NCBI RefSeq assembly: GCF_002999335.1
Contig: NW_020312436.1
Coordinates: forward strand, 62,001 to 126,000
Source: Cyclospora cayetanensis
Lineage: Eukaryota > Apicomplexa > Conoidasida > Eucoccidiorida > Eimeriidae
Direction of reading: 5' to 3'
DNA length: 64,000 nucleotides
The position numbers and the translations under genes are program-made. This document shows, in pieces, positions 21,366-33,946 of the stretch. The notes below the pieces were generated by a model that worked only from the letters and a program-made list of their open reading frames with translations, had not been told where the DNA came from and did not search any database. Position 1 is the first letter of the stretch, and each line of letters starts with the position of its first letter.

Positions 21366-24300
21366 TTACCTCTGTACATAGTTGAGCGCGTTTAGTGTGT
21401 TTTCTATCCTGCGAACGATGGGTGCATGTGGCCCCGCAAGTTTGGCGTCGATGGCCTGATCCAACAACTTCGTGAGGGCCGGCCGTGATAGATCCTTGCA
21501 TGTTTCCTCCTCAAAGATCTCTTCATAGGCTACTAGCACATCTCGCCGCTTCTGCTGCAATGCCCGCAGGGACTCGCGCGCTCTCGCAAGGCCCCCGCGC
21601 ATGTGCGAAAAAGTGCCTGACAACGCTTGAGGGGGGCCCCCAAGGCCCAGAACGCCATTAGCTTCACAGCCAATCTTAACCTGATACTCTGCTTGCTGCT
21701 CCTCCTGCTGAGGCTGCTGCAGGAGGGCACGCACCTCTTCTATGTAAGCCACCGTCGCCTCAAGCAGTTCTGAGGAACTTCTTTGCGATGGGCTTGAACA
21801 CCGGGCCTCGCCAAGTTGGGGTTCCCATGGGTGTCCAGTTTGTGTCTGAGGGATGGTGCTGCAGTCGTGCGATGGCTGGAAGGAGCTTGCAATCACGGGG
21901 GACCCTCGAGACAGCCTAGGGGGGTCAGAGACACCGCTCGATGAAGAGGCGGTCACGGTCCTGTAGGGCCAAGTACCCGAAATAGACTCCGCAAAGCGGC
22001 GTAGCAGAGGATGTACGTAAATCTCGGGCTTGAAAGGGCTCCTTAAGTAATGGGGTTTAGAAGGCTGCAGTGCAGGGCCCTCGGAGCACACAACAGAGAG
22101 GCTCCTCTCCCGCTTAGCATCATCCTTGCCTCCTTTACTTTGAAGTCCCCTAGGTGCTACAGTTACTGCCTGGCGGGGCCTCTCTGAAGGTCCTTTGGGC
22201 CTCTTATCTGGGGGGCTCTGCCCTTTCTTGGAGTTAGCGGCCCCCTTGGGGAAAACTCCGTCTTCTTCTGGGCCTTTTGGGGAAGAACCCCATGCTGCTC
22301 TCTCCATGGCTGCAGCCATCAACGGGGGTGTCACCGAGCCTCCCGCTGCAGCAACAAGGGGCCCCAAACATTCCGTGTAAAGGCGCTTGCGGACGTCCAC
22401 GGACCCCAAAAGTGTCCCCAGAGGTCCCTCAGACAGCAGCTTGCTGCTGCAGAACATTTCCAGTGTCAAGTCGAAAGGGGAACTCTGTGTTTCCTCTCTA
22501 CCCTGAGAATCTCGAGAACCGCGGAATTCGTCCTGAGGGCTTTCTAAAGCCTGTAGGTTGCTGCTGGGGGAGCGCTCTTGAAGAGCACACCGAGGCAGGG
22601 AACATGCTGAAGCAGAGGGCCCGTCTTCGGTTGCGGCACGGCCCTTATCTTGTTGGAGGCCCTCGAGTGCCTCAAACTGCAAGGCCCGAAAGAAGTCTTC
22701 GATGGACATCTGCGCCTTCCAGTGTACCAGCAACTGCAGTTGCTGGAGCGTAGTTGCATATATATCCGGAGCTTCTCCGACGCCCGCTGGCCGTCCTTCG
22801 AGTAAGGGCCGCCAGAAAGGGCCTCCCCGTTGCCCGTTGAGATACGAATTACGGCTGCGTGCCCCCCGGGGGCCCCTATCTGGGTCACAACGGGACAGCC
22901 ACGCGAAATTAAATTCTTCTTTGCTGATATCGGGTCCCACGAGCACCTCCCCGCTCCCAACAACTTCTAGTAGCCAGCTGCACCTGCTGCTCCTGCCGTG
23001 GCTTTTGCTTGGTTGAGAGCAAGTGGATGCATGGGGGAAGGCCTCTGCAGACTGCCCACAGGCGCCAATGTAATGAGCCCTGAGAATATAGGGGACTTCC
23101 GGTGATAGATGCACATCGGGGAAAATACACACACTGGGGCCGTCTTCTTGCAGCAGCAGGACCTCTTCCGGCCTCCGGGGGGGACTTCCAGGGTGGGAAT
23201 GGCCGTCGTATTCGGAAGCCCCTTTCCGTTGAGGGTATGCCTTGGGAGCTAGAGGGGCCTTGGGGATTGCTGCTGGTGTCTCAGTTGCTTCTGCCAGGGG
23301 CCCTTCTAGCGGGGCATCAGGGATTGCGTGCAGGGCGTTGTCTTTAATCGAAGCTTCTCTCGTAGCATCGAAGGCTGTCTTTCTGTCAAGCCGCAGCAGC
23401 TGCACTTGTAGACAGTTTCCTTGGCTTCCCCCCTCAAGCTTCAAGGAAAGAGAAACACGCACTGTCTGCGGACCTCTGGCCACTATTCGCAGGTTGCAGA
23501 CAAGAAAACGGTCTTGGTCGGAGTAATTGCAAAGGTCTTTGGACCCGGGGTAGCGCCCCGCAGGGCCCCACAGGGAATCCCCTGCCCAGCTAGCTTTAAA
23601 ACTGATGGGGAGAGGACGAATGACCAGAGGCGTGTGCAGGGAAACAGGGCCCTCCTGGGAGGGCTCCCCCACAGGTGCAGGTGGAGCTTCAGATCCAGCA
23701 AGGCCCTCCAGTATGGGGCCCTCCTCCTCGGATGACACCGGAGGAGGGAGGGCTACAGTGAGGGCGCAATGGACGGCACGTGAGGGGCTAGGGATGGCGG
23801 CCTCAAGTAGAAGCAGATACTTACCTACGTAGGAATGCTGCGGCTGTTTCTGATGCCGGTGGTCTTGGTGGGGAAAGCGTTGGCTTGTGAGTGAAACCTT
23901 CAGGAAAGGCAAAATGGGAAGGGTTCGAAGATCCTTGGAGCCGAGGTGGACGTTGGTGTAACTCTGGCACTCCTCTAGAGAGATTTCTGAGGCGCTGCAG
24001 CCTTCTTCGAGGGCGCCACGTAGAGGCAACCTGCGCGGAGACCCCAAGGGTGTAAGAGAAAGACGAAGGAAAGGTATCAGGCCTGCGTGCGGGAGATGGG
24101 GCATCAGCACCAGGTAGGGGCTCCCATCTGAGGGGCCCCAAAGGGCCTCCACCTCTGCTTTGAACCAGACAGAGTAGCATCCGGGACCCCCATTCTCAGG
24201 GCCTACAATGGGACACTTTTGCACACGAAAGCAGAGGGGCTGCTGCTGCAAAAATTCGTCTAGGCTGTAGTGTGTGCATGCACTCCCCAAGAAACCCTGC

Positions 24301-27300
24301 TGTAAAGGCCCCTGAGCGCCGCCGCCCTCTTTGGGCAAACCTCCAGGGCAAACAATAGCGTCGACAAGGGGCCCCCGCCGTTTTCCCTGCTGATGATGCA
24401 GAAGCCCCTCTACCGGCTGCTGCTGGTGCTGCTGCAGGGGCCTCCTCCATGACACAGTGAGGGGCCCTGGAGCACCGGGAGCCCTCAAAAAAACCAAGAA
24501 TCCAAAAATCCCTGCCCCTAGATCCAGCAGGGCGCTGACTGGAGAGCCCGTATGTCCTTCTAAAAGCAAACTCTCAAAGCCCCTTGCTAGGCGGAGCATC
24601 TGGAGGGCACTCCAATCTGCCCCCGGACGGGGGGCCCCTAAGTCCTCCGCTAGGAGGGCATCCTTCAGACGCCGCAGCAGCAAGTGGCTTGTGGACGAGA
24701 ACCCAGCTGCTGAGGCGTCTTCGGATGCCTCTGCAGAGGTAAGGCCTAGTTCATGAGAAGGCGGAAATTCCGCATCCCAGCCGGCGGCCAAAGTGTTCGT
24801 CCTCTCGGGGCCCATCAATATTTGTGCCGCGGCAGCGAAGACAGCAGGATCAGCTCCAGCACCAGCAGGACCCAGCGCGGAAGCAGCGCTCCATGCAGCA
24901 ATCTGAGGGGCCTCCGCAGCCCATTGGGGGAGGATAGTATCAAGGTTAAGGAAGTGGCAAGCTGTCGCATGTGGAAACCGACAGGCATCTGACCCCCGTT
25001 CCGGACGCCCATCTGTTCCTTGCTGCAGTGAGCGTTCCTGGGGATCCGTCGTCAGCCCCTCGACCATCGTAGGGTTCCCCTCGAGAGACAGTAACACAGT
25101 GTGGGGCCTGAAGTGATTGAGGCAACGCCTCCGTTTTGCCGCAGCTGTCCTCTCTTCCTCAGCTGCTCTACCTGCTGTTGTTGCGGCCGCGGCGGCTTGG
25201 GAAGGCCCTTTTTTGGGAATCTGCAAGAGGCACACCGAGGCCCTGAGAGGAAATTGAAGGGGCAGGAGACTCTTCTCGTAGTCGTAAAGGTCCTTGAGGG
25301 GGGCCCCCTCAAGCATTTGCTCCGGCAGGAAAACAGAAAAGGAAGGCCCGCTGCAGGAGTAGCAGCCGCTACTGCTGCTAAAGGTGCTGCAGGTATTGCA
25401 GGGCCTTCCCGCAAGGCACGCGACTAGTTTGTCCCAAGGCACCCAGGGCCCCCCTTCAAGCCGCAAACCTTCCGCGGGAACCGGCGGGGGCCCCTCTGTC
25501 GCCCATGGAACCCCCCACAGCTTCTGGGCGTCCGTAAGGAGGGCCGCTTTCTCCTGCATGGCGGACAGCGCCACAGCAGCAACAAAAGGAGAAGCAGTAG
25601 CGGGAATAATAGCAGTAGTACCACTGCCTGAAAAGGAGCCTGAAATCGTCGTTAGCAGCAATTGAAGGAGCAATAGTAGGGTGGACTGACAAGGTTGGCA
25701 GTACTGCTTCGGCGAAGCTGAGCAGCTCCGGTGGGGCTAACCAAAGGTCTCGGGGTTTCTACGTTGATGACTGGAGCCTCGCTCTCAGGTTTGTGGGGAG
25801 TTCTTCCGTCGTCTGTTAAAGTTGTTGCTACACAGGTTTTCTTTAGGAGACCAGGGCCCCCCTTCTGTTCTGGCAAAGCTTCCTGAGCAGCACAAGAATC
25901 TGGAGGCCTCTCATAATGCTCCCAATCGAGCTCCTTTGGCAGAGCAGTGCCCCCCAGCAAGTGCTGCAGAAGGATAGCGAGTGGTCTCGTGACAATGATG
26001 GGGCCCCCCTCTTTTTCCCTCCTTATTTGCGGTTCGCCAGCAGCAGCAGCGGCAGCAGCAGCACGCTGTTGCTTCAGCTGTTGCTGTATATTGTAGGGGT
26101 GTCGGGGGCTACTCAGAGGTAGGGTCCCACTGAAGTCTGTGAAAGACTCCTCGGAAAGCTGCTCAGCTTCCTCCAGAGAAGGCCCTGTGGAGTCTTGGGC
26201 AACCGGTTGCGTGAAGCACTCTGAGCCTTCACATAGTTTCGGTTGGGCTCCCGGGGCCCCCACTATATCCTGCAAGGGGCCCCCACCTGACTGCCGATTT
26301 AGAAGAGACACAGCCGGGGCCCCCTCTTCGCGAACAGCTGCAACTAGGAAAGGACTCCAGCTCAACATGTGCTCAGAGGAGGCCTCTCGGAACCCTTCAA
26401 GGGAGCTTGCCCTCTCCCTTTCTGCTGCTGCACTGGTAGCATCCCACTTTCTGGTCGTGCATCCAGCATCGGGTTCGCCATTGGCGGCAGCTGCTGCCGA
26501 TGCAGCTGCGGGGCTAAGTTTGACAGTAACCCAGATTCCCCTTAAAACATAGGATCCAAGAAGCGATGGAGAGAGGGGAAGTGTAACTTCTCTTCTCCCA
26601 GTAAGAGCCTGTATGACTGGAGGGGGCCCTCCTCCTGCAGCGAGGATGTTCCTGAACGCTTTCAAAAGGCCTTTAGCAATTAAAGGCCCCCAGAGTTCGT
26701 GAGCATTAGCAGACCCTGGGAAGACGGGGGATCCCTGAGGTCCACCTACGGGCACAAAGTCATCGATCTCTACTACCCTCCAGGCCCCGTCTAAGAAGAG
26801 TCTGAGGCCGTAGACTCCCTGAGGGTTTACCAGCGGGAAGCCTTTCTCTGTTTGGGGGTGTAGCAGTTCCCAGAGAAACAGCCCTCGAGGCAGAAATACA
26901 GCGCACTCTGCGAGGAACCCAAATATACCGTGCAGCCAGCGCCCAAAAGGGCCCTTGGGTGGAGGCCCCAACTTTACAGCTCTGGTGCAGAAACTCCGCA
27001 CGTTCACTACCACGCAGGGGTTTCCTTTGGGTGCCGCAGACAGCACTTCCGTGCTTGTGAGTTCCTCAGAGTCCCCCCCGTTCAAGCCCCATCCTGGACA
27101 CCCCAAATCTAGGTGGGCCTGAGCTAAGAGCTTCTCGTCAGCATATCGGCCGTACAGTTCCTGCTGAAGCCCACCTCCTGAAGGAGTGGTGCCTACGGCT
27201 AAAGAGGCACTAGCTCCTAAATCAGGAGACCCCCTGCTGCTGCTAGCTCCCCTAGTATTGCCGCTCTGTGAGGAGGGGCCCTCTTGAGCCCCAGATTGGG

Positions 27301-28036
27301 CGAGGGCTCGCTTGCGGGTTTGTAAAGAATAGTAAGGTTCCTCTGAGGAAGCAAGCGGTGGGCACTCCTTGCCTCTTGTCGCGGTAAGGGACGCCTTGGC
27401 GCCTTTTCCTTTCTTAGGAGGAGCAGTTACCACTGAAGGTTCGGCACTTGGGCCCTCCGCGGGTATGTGTGGTTGAGGCAGGGGCCCTTCGTCTAACGGC
27501 TCGTACGGTGGGTTGGGAGAACCTAAATTACTTGCTCGTGTCCAACCATCAAAGGGCCCTAGGATGCCAGGGGGAAGGTGGCGCCCTCTGAACTTGTAAT
27601 CTACAAATTTCGTAGCAGGGTCAGTTCCCTCTGTGGGCCCCTTCCACTCATGAGGGACCCTGACCGCGTGAGCCGGAAGGCAGGTAACCGGAGCACTGGC
27701 TCCCGGGTACGCTGATGAGGGATCGAAAAAGGCTTCAGGCTTGCCAAGGGGTTTTAAAGGCTCGTAGGCCACAAACTGGGGGGCCCCTAGGAGCCCTTCC
27801 TCCGCGGAGGGCCCCCTGGGAGGGGCCATAACTGGAGTGACCCTCGGATTCGCCTGGCTAAAAATACGTCTCTTCCAAGCCTCTATGTATGATGTATTAC
27901 ATACGCAGGCTCGTGCATTGCCGAAAAAGGTAACCTGCTCCAGAAGGGACCTCGGCCCTAGGGCCCCACTCAAAGCGCTGCACGAGGACTGCCCCGATGG
28001 GGTCACTTCTTGCCGGGGTTCCAAGGATCCATGCAA
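21366..28036 (-). CDS. Androglobin-like protein with inactive calpain-like domain, no globin
   Basis: Two long minus-strand ORFs (25652-28036 and 21366-25673) overlap by 22 bases in different frames and are probably one gene joined by a short intron near 25.65-25.8 kb. The first ORF opens on TTG; the first ATG is at 27829, and further 5' exons are possible. It carries a calpain-like fold in androglobin form: NPQGVYGLRLFLDGAWRVVE, IDDFVPVGG, NAHELWGPLIAKGLLKAF and PPPVIQALTGRREV, then IIVTRPLAILL. The calpain Gly-Asp-Cys-Trp motif is absent, so proteolysis is unlikely. The second ORF has beta-sandwich-like segments (DRFLVCNLRIVARGPQTVRV), a WLLEVVGSGEVL block near a KEEFNFA helix, and a C-terminal coiled coil (LRALQQKRRDVLVAYEEIFE). 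No IQ motif or globin histidines are seen. Androglobins are linked to motile cilia, which fits a microgamete role (inference). Confidence 0.72.
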
Positions 28037-28244
28037 AAAAATAGTTGAACCTAGACCTCTAAATGATTAAGGGTGCATGGCAGCGTGTAAATGAGCAGAC
28101 TGTTGGAAATCGTTCGAAACAGCGACGGCCGAGCTCAAGGACTAAGGCACCAAGGCTTGCAGGCTGCAGGAGGCAGGTCCACTGCAATTCCTCTGTCCCC
28201 CTACCGAGCAGTCATGGACCTCGCCATCAGAATAAAACGGTGGC

Positions 28245-28583
28245 TCAAGCAGCAAAAGAGAGCGAAATTCGATCTGGCCCGAGGAGGACCCTTCTAGCCC
28301 TTTCACACGGGGCGTTTTTGCAAGTCAGCACATGCAACAAATCTTCCAAGTACTCCTGATCAGCACACACCCTGCACCCCAGTCCTACGACTACATAGAC
28401 ACAAGGCACATCACGGGCAAAGCCCTTTCTAAGACAACTTGGACAAGGCCATGAGCCTTCTTGCGTCTCGGGGCTCCTTTTGTGGCCAGGGCGAAATAGG
28501 GCCTCCAGTAAGACCCTGAGGCTTTTACGGGATGCCCTAGACACAAATAACTGATGCCAGGAGTCGGTTGGCATTCCATGCAC
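28245..28583 (-). other. Cys-rich ORF between two genes, possible exon
   Basis: An open frame with paired cysteines (WPCPSCLRKGFARDVPC, then GLGCRVCADQEYLEDLL) that looks more protein-like than typical shadows. It lies between the end of the F-box/LRR gene and the start of the androglobin-like gene, both on this strand. It could be an extra 3' exon of the first, a 5' exon of the second, or chance. No family is recognised. Confidence 0.22.
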
Positions 28584-28770
28584 TTTGGGAGAAACAACAG
28601 CGACCCTGTGCTACCGGGCCCAGTTCGCAAAGGGCGCTTTCAGCTCTTTGTGGAGACAGAAGTGCCCCCTTGAGTCGGGCAGTGCGGTAAAGAAAATAGG
28701 CCGAGCTGAGGTGAGGCGAATCTTCATTTGTAACCAGACACATTGCGCCTTCTTTCTCCTGAGAACACAT

Positions 28771-31700
28771 CTATTCAGACATGGGGATCCGGAAGGCCCC
28801 TAAAGAACCACATGCGCCGTCGCTCTTTGGAGTCAACAGATCCCTTCGACAGCGGCACTGCCCTGTATACAATTTATTGAGTAGCCCTCTGAGAGCATGC
28901 AGTATGCGAATCACGTGAGATCCTGGAAAGGCCAGATACGCTGTGGAGTGGCACCTATCGCTTAGAGGTGCGGTGGCCCCCTTCACTCGCAGCAGTCCTC
29001 CAGCTTCAATAGGGTGTTTGGGTTCTTCTCCCTGCACCAAACAAATTCCACACCAAATCTTTAAGGAGGCACGAAGAAAAACATCTATGGAAGCCCCATA
29101 GGCCCTGCATGGACATATCGGATCCGAAGAGAGTCGCACTCGGGCCCTTCTCAAACTGTTGTAGGGCGAGTGAGCTCTGGCTGCCCCTCAACGTGTTGAA
29201 AATTGCATTCGGCGCTTACCTGAAGGCGGCCGCCTGCGCGCTGGTAACTTTGACACAGGGCATGGCGATGCATTTGAGTGCAGGGTTTCTATCTATACAA
29301 AAGAGATATAGAGCAGCTCCCGAAACGAACATGCAGCGGCTTAAGTGTAGAAACTCAAGGCGGCGAAGATGTAGGGCCACTGCTTGCACGCCGGGGTCAC
29401 TCTGAAAATTGTACAGCGCTCGAAAATAGCAGATTCCATGACTTGGGGTTAATGAGTTGGCGCGTCCTCCAGCGTGGAACGCATGAAGTAGGGCGTGCTT
29501 CGAACGGAAGCAAGCCTGCGTCGTACACTGAGTTTCAGAGATCATCCCTGGGACTGAAATTCAGGGAAGGAACTTACGGTCTTGGTGCCGTCCAGACGAA
29601 GGCTCACAAGCCTCCTACAGCCCTCCGCAATCTGCCAGAAGACGGACAGCCCACAACACACTGCGCTTCGGCCTTGAGAGGAGACTGCGAACTCTAAACT
29701 CCGAGCGTCAGCGCCCCCCTGGCGTTCACTCGAACTGAGAAAGCGGCGCGAGAAGGAGAGAGGCCCTTGATTGCAGGTATGGTTGCAAGGACGCGTGAAG
29801 CCAGGGCCAGCTTGCAGCCTATTAGGGCTTAGGGTGTTGGGGTCTGGAGGTAAGGGTTACGGCAATAATTCCTGGATCCCCCAAGTGCGTGCACTTGGAG
29901 AGCGACAGTCTCCGTAGGGAGGGGCAGGCAGCAGCGAGGGCCCCAAGGCCCTCATCTGTCAGTCTGTCGTTTCTGTGGAGGGCTAATTCCAGAATAGAAG
30001 ACCCCAGACAGTGACCAATCGCGTTCAGAGAGAGATCCGTAATTCTGCAGAGGAGCACACGAGGCGTCAGGGTAGGGCGCTGGTAGACAGGGTACCCAAC
30101 AAGCGAGGGTCGCGGAGTGGGCGAGGATTTACGGAGGCCGTTCAGGGGGAAGAGGCGGGAAGGGGAAATAGCGAGGTCTGGGGGGAGAGGGGTGGAGGGC
30201 GGAGATAGAATGGGGGAGAAGCAAGAAGGCGCGGTAAGGAGCAGCCACACCCTTGAGCCTCCCTACCTGGCGTCGTTTAGCACGAGGGTTCTTAAGCTGT
30301 TGCAGCCGTTTAGGAGTTGTCCTACACTGAGGTCATTGACTCCCGAGCACGCTCCTAGGTTCAAAGCGATTAAATTCTGAGATCAGTAGAAATACAGCAG
30401 AGCGCAGACAACAGAGGCGTTCCCAAGACCCCACGAAAGCTCAAAGCGAAGTGGCGGGCGTTGCATAATGGGCTAGCAGGCAGTACTGCCGTTTTCGTGA
30501 GACCAAAGGCTTCAGCTGTAGAAACATTCTAGAGCGCAGCACGGACGACGTACTGGACAGCAAGCAGCAATGGCAGCATGGCCTCCTTCGCTTATTGCGT
30601 GGCATCCCTTCAGACATAAACTGACGAGTTCGGTGCCCTGTGTGCGAACCATCGAAACCCTCATCAGTAACCCCCGAGCTGTACGCTCCCGCAGCAGACA
30701 CCTAGAAGCCTTGAGCACCTCCCAACCCCTCGCAGCGTTCCGGAGTAGGCCAGGCCTAAGGCTGCGACCAACGCACCCCCTCCAGAGCACGCACACCCGT
30801 CGCTGCACACCTACGAGCCTATGTTGCGCGTAAACACCTCCAGACTCGGCTAGAGGTCTAAGATCTCTGCGTGTAAGCCAGGGCGTTCCGGTCTTACCAG
30901 GGATGTTGCGAGCGTCTGCAAACCCACGTCCGAGATATCTGAGGCTTCAAGAGACACCTTCTTCAGCCTCCAGCTGTGCAGTCTCTCTGGAGAAGGCTGC
31001 AGGGCCCAGCGCCTTTTCTTCCTTGGAGGTCGCTCCAACCAAAGAGGATCTCCCTCCGGGGTTCCAGAGCCACAGGCATCCAAAGCCTCGTGGAGGAATG
31101 CGTCGGAAACGCCGTGCAGCCTGAGGCAGCAGCCACGTTTGCATGCCTCATGCACACAAGCCCTGCATGCCAAACGGGGTGCCGAAAGCCCCAATTTCTC
31201 GCGCCCCAGTCGCTCAACGTTGAAGCGGAGGAAACAGCAAACGGACCCGTTAAGCTCGAGCTCCTCCAAGTTGGAGGAGAGCGATCGTGCAAGCGTCATG
31301 AAATCGATGTTCGAGAGGACCGCGAAGGGCAAGCCAAAGCTGCGGCTCAGCGTCAATGCCTTCAGCTGGCCTGAAGACCCCAGAGGATCCCAATAACGCA
31401 CGCTTGAAGATCGCAGGGCTTTGCACCAAGACAAGAAACACGTCTACGAGGTGGCGATCGAGGAGTCAGCTAAGCGCGTGAGGAGTTGGGGTTCTAGGAC
31501 TGGGCATACCCAGCAACGGCTGCAGCCGCGAGAGGCCCTCCGCAGAAACGAGGGGCTGTTGCTGCACCGCAAAACCAAGGGCACAGACTGCAGCCACACA
31601 GTACCAGCGCTCCTTGCTAGAGGAAAAATAGCCCCCAAAGTGCAGCTGCCAAGCCGCCACGCTAGAAGCAGGACTGCTGGATGCCCATAGTACGCGGCCA

Positions 31701-32349
31701 AAGGGCCCCAAGAAAGCCTTGCAGCTTTGAACGCATGCACACACACACACTTGGACTTGGGATGTGGGGGCAGGGCATACTGTGTATTGGTGGAGGCCCC
31801 TAGGGATGCCCTGTAGAGCTCGGGGGGAAAGAGCATCACAGATGCGGAGCGTCGAGAGGCTTCGCATCCTCAGGGCGCACATGTGCAGCAAGGCGTCGCT
31901 CACGGGGGCCCCTTCGACGTTCAGCCTGCACAGCACGAACCGCGATGCCTCTACGGCGCAAGCTCTGGGAAGTGGCATGAGGCCTTTCACAAGAAGGGCG
32001 AAACATGAAGGGTTCTCAGATCCCTGCCCCGAAAAAGCACACCAGCCCCCTCCCAGAGTGTGAGGCTTGGGAGAGCGCACCGCGTATAGCTGAAAGTGTG
32101 AAGTTGCGGTCCCACGCGCTGGGCAGTACGCAACAGGCAGCTCTCGGTGATGCCCCCAACCGTCAGACTAAGAGCAAAGGACAGCCCGCAAGAGTTTCCC
32201 AACCGCCGGACTAGAGGAGCGTGCGGAGAAAGCACTCCCAATATCAGCAACAGCAGCGACTGCACCAGAAACAGCCGATCGTAGAGGCGAAATACTCAGG
32301 CACACGAAACCTCTAGAAGCCAGAGACGGGCAGACAGACAGACAGACAC

Positions 32350-32386
<37 letters not shown>

Positions 32387-33946
32387 GCAACCGGAATAAC
32401 AGCAGCATGCCTGCGGAGCGTGCATGCAGCTGCAGCAGTGACGGCCTCCGCGAGGGTGTCCGTGAGTCGTTCGTCTCGAGCCTCGATTACAACACTCCTG
32501 AGGTTCTTCAAAGAGCGTCCAAGAGCCTCCAAAGCGCTGTGCGAAATACAGACCACACGCGGCACTGAAAGGAGACATGCGGGGGCACCCTGGGAAGGGG
32601 AAGGCACACCCTGGCACAGCGGTTGAGGGCAGCAGTCCTCGGCAGCAGCAGCGGGAGGCTTCGGATCCGCCGTTTGATCTTTGAGACTTACCCGATGCTG
32701 AATGCTTCTCCGCCGTAGCAAACGAAGCCAAACGATCGCAGCCGCTCGCAGGTTCCGTGCAGCGCTGCAGTCCACATGCGTCACAAACAGGTCCGGCGTT
32801 TGCAGAAGGGAGCCGTGCAGCTCAAGCACGCCTACATGTGCGAACAAAGGGGCTGTCGTGGACGTTCAAGGACCTTCTAAGAATGCGTCATCTTTCTGCT
32901 CAATGCCTGCGAGCGCCAAAGCCTCCAGAGGCGCCTCCCGCAGGGCGTGGAGGCCTTTCGGAGTCAACAAAAATCCGTCAATCTCAAGAGATTTGAGTCT
33001 CGTGCTGCACACACAGACCTTACGGCTTGAACCCTCGAGAGGTGGACGGCAGCTCGGAGGCTCCATCCTTTACGCAGCAGCAGACTTTGGGGCAGTGCAG
33101 GGGTAAAAGGTTGGACTTGCCACCGCTTGATGAGGACCCTCAGCTGATTGTCGGTGAGAAGAACCCGCGCTGAACGAGCAAGGCGGTGCGCAGATCACCA
33201 GAAAACACGTAAGCTCGCTGAAAGGCTTGCCGCTTCCCGCTGCTCCCCCTTCAGGCTCGAAAGGGGAAGCTTGAAGGTGCAGCGGAGGCCTGAGGGTATG
33301 GGGGGGGGCATAAAATACCGTTTAGAGTGAGTGCTTAAGGGAGAGAAATTACCGGTGTCTCCGACAGCAGTGACGTTGGCAAGAGCAATGCACGCCGCTT
33401 CGTGGAAAAGCCTGCGAACTCGCAGAGGCTTCAAGCAGCGCCCTAAAGAATAGGCTCTGCAATATCGGGAGTGCAGCCCAAAGAAGGCCATGAGGCCTGA
33501 CGTGTAGGGAAGGCTGACCTCGAGACAAGGAGGCAGCGCAGAAGGTCTGGAAGCTCCAGGAAGCTCAAAGCCACGGCTAACAAGCTCGGCGCGAGAACAA
33601 ACTCCGTAGGAAAGGCTTCCACGGCTCCCAGTGTGGGGTCCCCTGCAGCTGTTGGACGTTCTCCCCCTTCACCACTCAAGAGAGAGCATGCAGCAGCAGA
33701 GAGAGACTCTGCAGAAAGGCTGGATCCCCCATGAGAACGATCATGAAGTCGATCTGCAGGCTCTTTCGGCGGGCTCATCGGAGACCCCTCTTTGAGCAAC
33801 CCCCGGTTAGAAGCGCAAACGGAAGTTGCTTCCCCCCAGTAGGAGGCCCCTTGGATTTCCTGCTCGAGCTGCGTCTCCCTGAGACGGAGATCTTCGCTCC
33901 TGGAGGGCGGGGGGTCCCCCCCAGCGCGTTGCGAGTTGCCTCCCAT
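28771..33946 (-). CDS. F-box/leucine-rich-repeat protein (FBXL type), many exons
   Basis: Predicted substrate receptor of an SCF ubiquitin ligase. Exon 1 (33519-33946) begins at ATG 33946. It ends in an F-box-like helix ([20 protein letters not shown]) that continues in exon 2 (33353-33456; [20 protein letters not shown]) with matching phase. LRR units follow on this strand: [20 protein letters not shown] (~32.95 kb), [14 protein letters not shown] (~32.83), [20 protein letters not shown] (~32.5), [19 protein letters not shown] (~31.9), [13 protein letters not shown] (~31.35), [20 protein letters not shown] (~30.95), [16 protein letters not shown] (~30.6), [20 protein letters not shown] (exon 30267-30376), [17 protein letters not shown] (~29.87) and [14 protein letters not shown] (~29.35). 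A last exon, joined in phase after donor CAG|GTAAGC, holds CPCR and CGIC pairs and stops at 28771. The middle exon edges are approximate. Confidence 0.78.
32325..32388. repeat. (CAGA)n followed by (CATACA)n microsatellite
   Basis: Short CAGACAGACAGACA run followed by six-base CATACA units. Intronic in the F-box/LRR gene. Confidence 0.85.

Noticed and set aside
25652..28036. Active calpain protease
   Set aside because: The catalytic Gly-Asp-Cys-Trp block is missing and the conserved blocks fit androglobin better.
33000..33030. A 19-base intron (GTAAGG...GTGCAG) in the F-box/LRR gene
   Set aside because: It has perfect-looking ends, but the reading phase does not connect the neighbouring exons, so it was not called.
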